Under the pieces are notes generated by a model. That model made no database searches. It was not told the origin of the DNA and saw nothing but the letters and a program-made list of their open reading frames with translations. A program made the position numbers and the translations under genes. 11,265 nucleotides of DNA from Ochromonadaceae sp. CCMP2298 (taxonomy: Eukaryota; Sar; Synurophyceae; Ochromonadales; Ochromonadaceae): contig MU634593.1 in assembly GCA_026770595.1 (NCBI GenBank), forward strand, positions 1-11,265, in the 5' to 3' direction. Each line of letters opens with the position of its first letter. Within the stretch, counting starts at the first letter, position 1. This document shows, piece after piece, positions 7,442 to 11,265 of this stretch.

Positions 7442-8428
7442 CTAAGTCAGTGTCGGGGGCGGTGTGTCAGTGGGAGTGTCTGGGACTGGGGCGCAGCCGT
7501 ACAGTCGGTGCTGCTGGATGTATGCGAGCACTGAGGGGCGCAGCACCTCTCCCAGCCTGCGCAGAGCGCCCCCCTGTCCCTGCTGTCCCGCGTCTATGTG
7601 ATCCGCACCGCCCCCGCTATCTCTGCTTCTGTCCCTGCTATCTCCACCCCCGCTACCTTCGCCCCCGCTACCTCCGCCCGCAGCCTCCAGGAGCGCCCTC
7701 ACCTCCGAGCTAGACACCTCCCCTAGCAGTGGCCTGTGTGTTACCCTCCGTAGTCCATCTAGTCCCTCTGCTCCCTCCTCGAGTCCCCCCACTAGTTCCT
7801 CCCCTGTTCCCGCTAGTCCCTCGTCCAGCGGGTGTCCCCGTCTCAGGATCACGTGCACAGTGGCCATTTTCATGATGCGATCTGCCTGCTTCCACTTCCT
7901 ACTCGCCAGGTCCCGGAAGGTGTCTGAGCCCAGCAGCAGATGCAGCTGCAGACCGCCCCCGTCCACCCCACCAAGCCTATCTCCACTGCCCCCCTCGCCA
8001 TCAACAGCGGGAGCGTCAGCGGCAGCGGCATTGCCATCTGCATGTGCGTCGACAGGCAGGCGCAGTTTCTCACATATGAAGTCCAGCACGTCTACCGTGC
8101 CCACCCGCCCCACCCCCTTCGGCAGCAGCGCCTCCGCAGCCTCCCTCTCCACCTCCAGCACCCGCACCCGACAGGCAGATGTGGACTCGGGCTCCATGCA
8201 CAGGCGGCACATCTGCACTCGGTGCTCGAATGCCTCGAGGTGGCGCTTGGCAGCGAACATGTGCTGGTAGACGGGCAGCACCCACAGTTCGTCGAACAGG
8301 CCGCTCTTAACCATGTGCCTGACGATGCCCACGTGGCCGCTCGTGCCGGTGGGCGGGTTGGCGGAGGAGCCGAAGATGGCCACGCGCCTGCCCAGCAGAC
8401 TCGCCGCCTCGGGGATCGCACCGCTCAT
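7442..8428 (-). CDS. NadD/NMNAT-like nucleotidyltransferase (328 aa, no intron)
   Basis: The protein probably joins the AMP part of ATP to nicotinate or nicotinamide mononucleotide in NAD synthesis. The start at 8428 is the first in-frame ATG; the frame is open upstream to 8593 but without an ATG. VAIFGSSANPPTG begins at residue 16 and leads into T29-S-G-H32, the (H/T)xGH nucleotide-binding motif of this superfamily. LWVLPVYQHMF is the usual following strand. LLLGSDTFRDLASRKW matches the NadD segment LGSD-x-F, near the middle. VSSSEVR at about 238-244 is the ISSTxxR-type motif. LRPSVLAYIQQHRLYG near the end matches the NadD C-terminal helix. Two low-complexity inserts, rich in Gly, Ala, Asp and Ser, interrupt the fold: one after LPVDAHADGN and one of about 45 residues after VSSSEVR. 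They explain why the protein is longer than the roughly 200 residues usual for bacterial NadD. Substrate preference is not readable; another adenylyl- or cytidylyltransferase is possible. Confidence 0.8.
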   Translation of the reverse strand: MSGAIPEAASLLGRRVAIFGSSANPPTGTSGHVGIVRHMVKSGLFDELWVLPVYQHMFAAKRHLEAFEHRVQMCRLCMEPESTSACRVRVLEVEREAAEALLPKGVGRVGTVDVLDFICEKLRLPVDAHADGNAAAADAPAVDGEGGSGDRLGGVDGGGLQLHLLLGSDTFRDLASRKWKQADRIMKMATVHVILRRGHPLDEGLAGTGEELVGGLEEGAEGLDGLRRVTHRPLLGEVSSSEVRALLEAAGGGSGGEGSGGGDSRDRSRDSGGGADHIDAGQQGQGGALRRLGEVLRPSVLAYIQQHRLYGCAPVPDTPTDTPPPTLT

Positions 8429-8443
8429 TCCAGCTTCTGACCG

Positions 8444-8499
8444 TGACGTCTCGAGAGAGCCGGAAGAGTGATGACGTCTCGAGAGAGCCGGAAGAGTGA
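8444..8499. repeat. Perfect 28-nt tandem duplication upstream of the NadD-like gene
   Basis: Copies at 8444-8471 and 8472-8499 are identical, followed by three bases of a third. Each copy begins TGACGTC, an ACGT-core motif like half of a CRE, then CTCGAG, then CCGGAAG, which matches the ETS core. It sits 16 nt upstream of the minus-strand ATG. Since 28 is not a multiple of three and there is no upstream ATG in frame, it is better read as leader or promoter than as coding. Confidence 0.85.
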
Positions 8500-8557
8500 T
8501 GAGCACAACACAAAGAACATGGACAGCAGAACCAAGAGAGGAGAGAGAGAGAAGATT

Positions 8558-8582
8558 GATTCCCAGGAACTTCCTGGGAATC
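8558..8582. repeat. 25-nt perfect palindrome
   Basis: The 12-nt arm GATTCCCAGGAA and its exact reverse complement flank a single C at 8570. Three of the next four outer base pairs also match. It lies in the divergent spacer, 130 nt upstream of the NadD-like ATG. Confidence 0.85.
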
Positions 8583-8697
8583 GATCGAAGCAAATAACTC
8601 CATTTCCCTCCCCCCGAATTCAGGATTATGGGGTCAAAAACCGGCTTTTATTACATTTTTGAATCTTGCGCAGGGTACGCGAGATGAAGCTCATACC

Positions 8698-8705
8698 GCG
8701 CCAAA
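8698..8705 (-). promoter_or_regulatory. E2F-like site
   Basis: GCGCCAAA reads TTTGGCGC on the minus strand, an exact match to the E2F/DP consensus. It lies about 200 nt upstream of the orphan gene start. A match of this length in a spacer this size can occur by chance. Confidence 0.25.
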
Positions 8706-8905
8706 TGTAGTGAAACAAAGAATTCTGAACACAGGGAAGTGGGGAGGTGAGGGAAGAGCTGCAGGAGCTTGCACATGCGCATTATTATAGGATGCCGCTC
8801 TTGACGAGTTTTCGCACGCGAAGCAAGCCCACCATCGGGTAGAGCTGACACAATCAAAGCAATTCTGCATCAAATCAAAATCAATCAATCAATCTGCAAA
8901 TCAAA

Positions 8906-10160
8906 ATGTTCCAGCTAAATTGGAACGCCATTGTGGATCGCTTCGCTCTCAAGTTCGAAGCTGTCTTCTCATCATCCAGCAAGAAGGTCCTGTTTCTGAT
9001 CGTCCCGCACTTGCTCTCTGCTCTCTCACGCTATACTTGCTTTCTCTCCGTAACAGGCGCACTTCGATTGTATACATCAATCCTTTGCCGTCATCGATGG
9101 AGCAAGAACCAAGTAAGTCCCGACCAGTAGATCTCGAGCGCTACGATCATGAACCTTCAACCCTCATCTCACCCAACCCTAAACCAGGTGGTGCAATCTC
9201 CTGCTGGTGAATGCCATCATCGGCATCCTGGACGTCGAGGCGTGCAACTTAGGCACCAGGAGGAAGTTCAACCAGCAGAAGGAGCTGTGCGAGTGCATAC
9301 AGGAGATACGCTCGACCACAAACGCTGACGACGAAGACAAGGTCTGCGTAGTGAGCGTAGAGGGCGAGTGGTCAAACATCTCCTCTCTGCGCGCCTTACT
9401 GGACAGCGACGCGCCCTACAAGTCCAAGGACAAGTACACCTTCATCATGAACGTGCTTCTTAACCACAAGGTGCTCGCCGACTTCAACTTCGACCTACGC
9501 GACGTAATAAGCGCTGCGGTGCGCAAGATCCTCCAGTTCGAGAGCGAGGTCCTGCAGCCTGCAAGACCCTCCATGTCGAACAAGCGCACGTATGAGCACG
9601 TCGACGAGGCCTCTCCCAAGAAGCCCCGCATGTACGAGTACTCCGACTATCTTCAAGAGTGCGCGCGCGTGCAGCAAAGGAATCCCGAGCTCAGCCTGGA
9701 CGTCGACTGGGCCGAGTTGGCCGCGTGGGCTGAGGAGGACGCGGACAAGGGGGCAGAGGCGGCGAAACAGGTGGACTTCGGGCTCGGTTTCACATTCAAC
9801 GCCGGGACCGTATTCGACGAGCCGCAGGAGGCCATGCTGGGCACAAAGTCGACAACAGACTCCAACCCGTGGGACTTCCTGGACGCCAAGGCGCAGCCCC
9901 TGTCCCCCCTGCGTTCCGTACCCAACGACATGCGACTGTGCATCGACCCGTCCTTCAGCAGCAGCAGCGGCAGGACAACTCCCGAGTCCACCTGCCGAAC
10001 CAGTCCTGGTTCCTGCTGCTCCTCCCCCATCAGAAGCCCCATGGACTCCCGGATCCCGCTGGACTTCTTGATCCCCTTCCCCTTGCACCACTCGTCTTTC
10101 AACACCAGACGCTGTTTCTCCAATGGGTCGAGTCCTGCTAAACTATCACCCTGCTTCTAA
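8906..10160 (+). CDS. Unrecognised protein with NLS-like motif and Ser-Pro-rich tail (3 exons, 369 aa)
   Basis: I do not recognise this protein. The exons are 8906-8986, 9057-9112 and 9188-10160, 1110 nt, in frame. The N-terminal half, residues 1 to about 165, looks globular, with alternating hydrophobic segments such as FAVIDGARTKWCNLLLVNAI, DKVCVVSVEGEW and YTFIMNVLLNHKVLADFNF. SPKKPR at 188-193 resembles a nuclear localisation signal and is also a full CDK-type S-P-x-(K/R) site. An acidic, Trp-containing stretch follows at about 210-235 (DVDWAELAAWAEEDADKG). The last 90 residues are Ser, Pro and Thr rich, with SPLR at 285-288, SPIR at 325-328 and further TP and SP sites. There is no membrane segment or signal peptide. 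The gene is divergent from the NadD-like gene. A nuclear protein regulated by proline-directed kinases is a guess from composition. Open frames and consistent splice sites support a real gene; the exon 1 to 3 joins are predicted only. Confidence 0.72.
8987..9056 (+). other. Intron 1 of the orphan gene
   Basis: The donor is GTCCTG (weaker than the others) and the acceptor CCGTAACAG, phase 0, 70 nt, with a pyrimidine-rich 3' half. Without its removal the frame ends at 9130. The join gives SSSSKK followed by AHFDC. Confidence 0.65.
9113..9187 (+). other. Intron 2 of the orphan gene
   Basis: The donor is GTAAGT, the metazoan and yeast-like optimum, and the acceptor AAACCAG, phase 2, 75 nt. It completes a Lys codon and continues as WCNLLLVNAI into the long last exon. 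Confidence 0.78.
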
Positions 10161-10664
10161 TTGCCTGTGTGACTCTGCAATGCTGTGTCTGTCTGCTTTG
10201 TGTTCTGCACTCTGCTTTTCGCACTATGCTCTCTGCATTCCATACTACTATCTTAACAGCAGCGGTCTACCTCACCCCTTCCACCCTCGTCGACCTGTTA
10301 TCCTTCCCCTCTCGCCACCAGTACCCTCACCCCCATTAATCTCAAGATTCGCTGCAGAAAGCGCGATCGGGGGTGGAGCCGACTGAGAGATCGGGGCGAG
10401 CTCGAGCTGAGCACTTCGGTGCTGCAGGAGGAGGCAGGACATTCGAGAAGGCGGTGTATTTCGATGGCTGTGCTGCTTGCGGCACAGCGGGGCAAGGCGT
10501 GGAGTGCAACATAGGAGAGCATCTGAGGTCAGCGGCTGGTGGAATTCAAGGTGAGGCACCACATTGACATCCAGGTTCTCGCTGTGAGGAAGAAGGCAAG
10601 GTTTTAACACGTAAATCTCTTTCCAGTATGTTGTTCCAGGTTATGGAGGTGCGGGCAACTTGGA
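10161..10664 (+). other. 3' flank of the orphan gene, no gene supported
   Basis: The first 200 nt are rich in T and C, with CTCTGC and TCTGC words. From about 10360 to 10620 the composition changes to purine-rich and GC-rich. This part includes AGCAC-TTCG-GTGCT at 10410-10423, a five-base-pair hairpin with a UUCG-type tetraloop. No convincing protein frame, tRNA or known small RNA is recognised. It may be a long 3' untranslated region or an unrecognised RNA gene. Confidence 0.35.
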
Positions 10665-10756
10665 ATAGAACATAATATAATATATATAAATGTACAAAAT
10701 ATACATTCTCTTACAATATATACTCTTTAAAAAAATATACATATACATCTTACTTT
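10665..10756. other. AT-rich island
   Basis: About 90 nt, almost entirely A and T, contain repeated ATATA and ATACAT words and a run of seven A near 10730. It separates the 3' flank of the orphan gene from the CT-rich tract. No function can be assigned. Confidence 0.5.
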
Positions 10757-11265
10757 ACCCTGCTGCTCTGCTGATCTCTGCTCTTGTGTCTGCTCGTCGT
10801 CTTGTCTGTTCATAGACTCGTCTGCTGCCTATCTGCTGTTGCTGTGCCAGCTGCGTCGGCCGTACTGTTTCGTCTACTGTATCTCCTCTGCACTGCTATG
10901 TGTCTACTCTGCTGCTCGGCTGCTGTGTTTGCTCTGTCTGGTCGTTCTGCTTACCTCTGCTGCTCCATCTCTCATCTTCTTCTCTGTCTACTGCTCTGTC
11001 TGTTGATGGGTCTGCTTATTAGTATGTCGACTGTTCGCTGCCCAATCTGGCCAACACGCTCTGGCTGCTTCTCTGCTCTGGCTGCTCCTTGGCTCTTCCT
11101 CCTCTGCTGCTCTGCTGCTCTGATGCTCTGATGCTCTGCTCCTCTTCTGCTCTGATGCTCTACTGCTCTACTGCTCTGCTGCTCTGCTGCTCTGCTGCTC
11201 TGCTGCTCTGCTGCTCTGCTGCTCTGCTGCTCTGCTGCTCTGCTGCTCTGCTGCTCTGCTGCTCT
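10757..11265 (+). repeat. CT-rich low-complexity tract ending in an 8-nt tandem repeat
   Basis: From 10757 the plus strand is dominated by TCTGCTG-like words, degenerate at first. From about 11171 to the window end it is a pure tandem array of the 8-nt unit GCTCTGCT, close to 12 copies, still running at the last base. The array is open in several frames and yields Leu/Cys/Ala/Ser-rich translations, but nothing suggests they are proteins. Confidence 0.85.

Larger units (their letters stand above)
8429..8905. promoter_or_regulatory. Divergent promoter region between the NadD-like gene and the orphan gene
   Basis: These 477 nt separate two divergent ATG codons and hold no supported gene. From left to right they contain a perfect 28-nt tandem duplication, a GA-rich run near 8536-8553, a 25-nt perfect palindrome, an E2F-like GCGCCAAA at 8698-8705, and a short AATC microsatellite at about 8876-8893 just before the plus-strand start. 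A near-repeat of TCTGC followed by AAATCAAAAT occurs twice in the last 45 nt. No clear TATA box is seen. Confidence 0.5.

Noticed and set aside
8560-8580. STAT-like TTCC-N-GGAA words in the palindrome
   Set aside because: They follow automatically from the palindrome, and nothing shows that the organism has STAT proteins.
8429-8593. 55-residue N-terminal extension of the NadD-like protein resembling a targeting peptide
   Set aside because: The frame begins at TTG with no ATG, and crosses the 28-nt duplication and the palindrome; the nucleotide-binding fold starts shortly after the ATG at 8428.
10272-10610. 112-codon minus-strand frame after the orphan gene
   Set aside because: No motif, no supported start context, and it spans a sharp change of base composition.
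10784-11131. 115-codon Leu/Cys/Ala-rich frame resembling membrane segments
   Set aside because: It is a direct product of the CT-rich simple-repeat composition; similar translations arise in other frames.
11171-11265. Terminal 8-nt array as a telomere
   Set aside because: The unit AGCAGAGC/GCTCTGCT lacks the G-run of known telomere repeats and grades into degenerate internal sequence.
1-11265. tRNA genes, rRNA genes, CRISPR arrays or transposase genes
   Set aside because: I looked for tRNA T-arm words, rRNA-like blocks, spaced repeats and transposase motifs and saw none that hold up.

Overview
The window is nuclear DNA of a compact-genome unicellular eukaryote. It holds protein genes split by short GT-AG introns (70 to 189 nt), with GC-rich third codon positions and pyrimidine-rich introns; the dynamin start codon has a Kozak-like context. 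The lineage cannot be fixed from the sequence. Two weak hints point to a green alga: the actin intron falls at the Lys/Ala position used by the first coding intron of land-plant actins, and TGTAA pentamers lie downstream of the two plus-strand genes that end in the left and middle of the window. A GT61 glycosyltransferase resembling EOGT and a Vps1/Dnm1/DRP1-type dynamin would also suit several other protist groups, including unicellular holozoans.

Layout. (1) 347-3096 (+): four-exon dynamin-related GTPase, 744 aa, complete. (2) 3606-4800 (-): two-exon divergent actin, convergent with the dynamin. Its reading frame is broken near 4224 because 23 nt are missing relative to the family. (3) 5108-7086 (+): three-exon GT61 glycosyltransferase with an N-terminal membrane anchor, 581 aa, divergent from actin. 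(4) 7442-8428 (-): intronless NadD/NMNAT-like nucleotidyltransferase, 328 aa, convergent with the glycosyltransferase. (5) 8906-10160 (+): three-exon protein of 369 aa that I do not recognise, with a nuclear-localisation-like motif and a C-terminus rich in Ser-Pro and Thr-Pro sites, divergent from the NadD-like gene. (6) 10161-11265: no gene supported. It holds a probable 3' untranslated region, an AT-rich island, and a CT-rich low-complexity tract that ends as a pure 8-nt tandem repeat at the window edge.

The genes alternate in strand, giving two convergent and two divergent pairs. They do not form an obvious pathway: membrane fission, cytoskeleton, secretory-pathway glycosylation, NAD synthesis and an unknown, perhaps nuclear, protein. 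The non-coding parts carry the more unusual signals. These are a 17-nt element shared by both convergent spacers, an ATAGGCAT-type repeat family after the stop codons of both internal plus-strand genes, and a perfect 28-nt tandem duplication plus a 25-nt palindrome upstream of the NadD-like gene.
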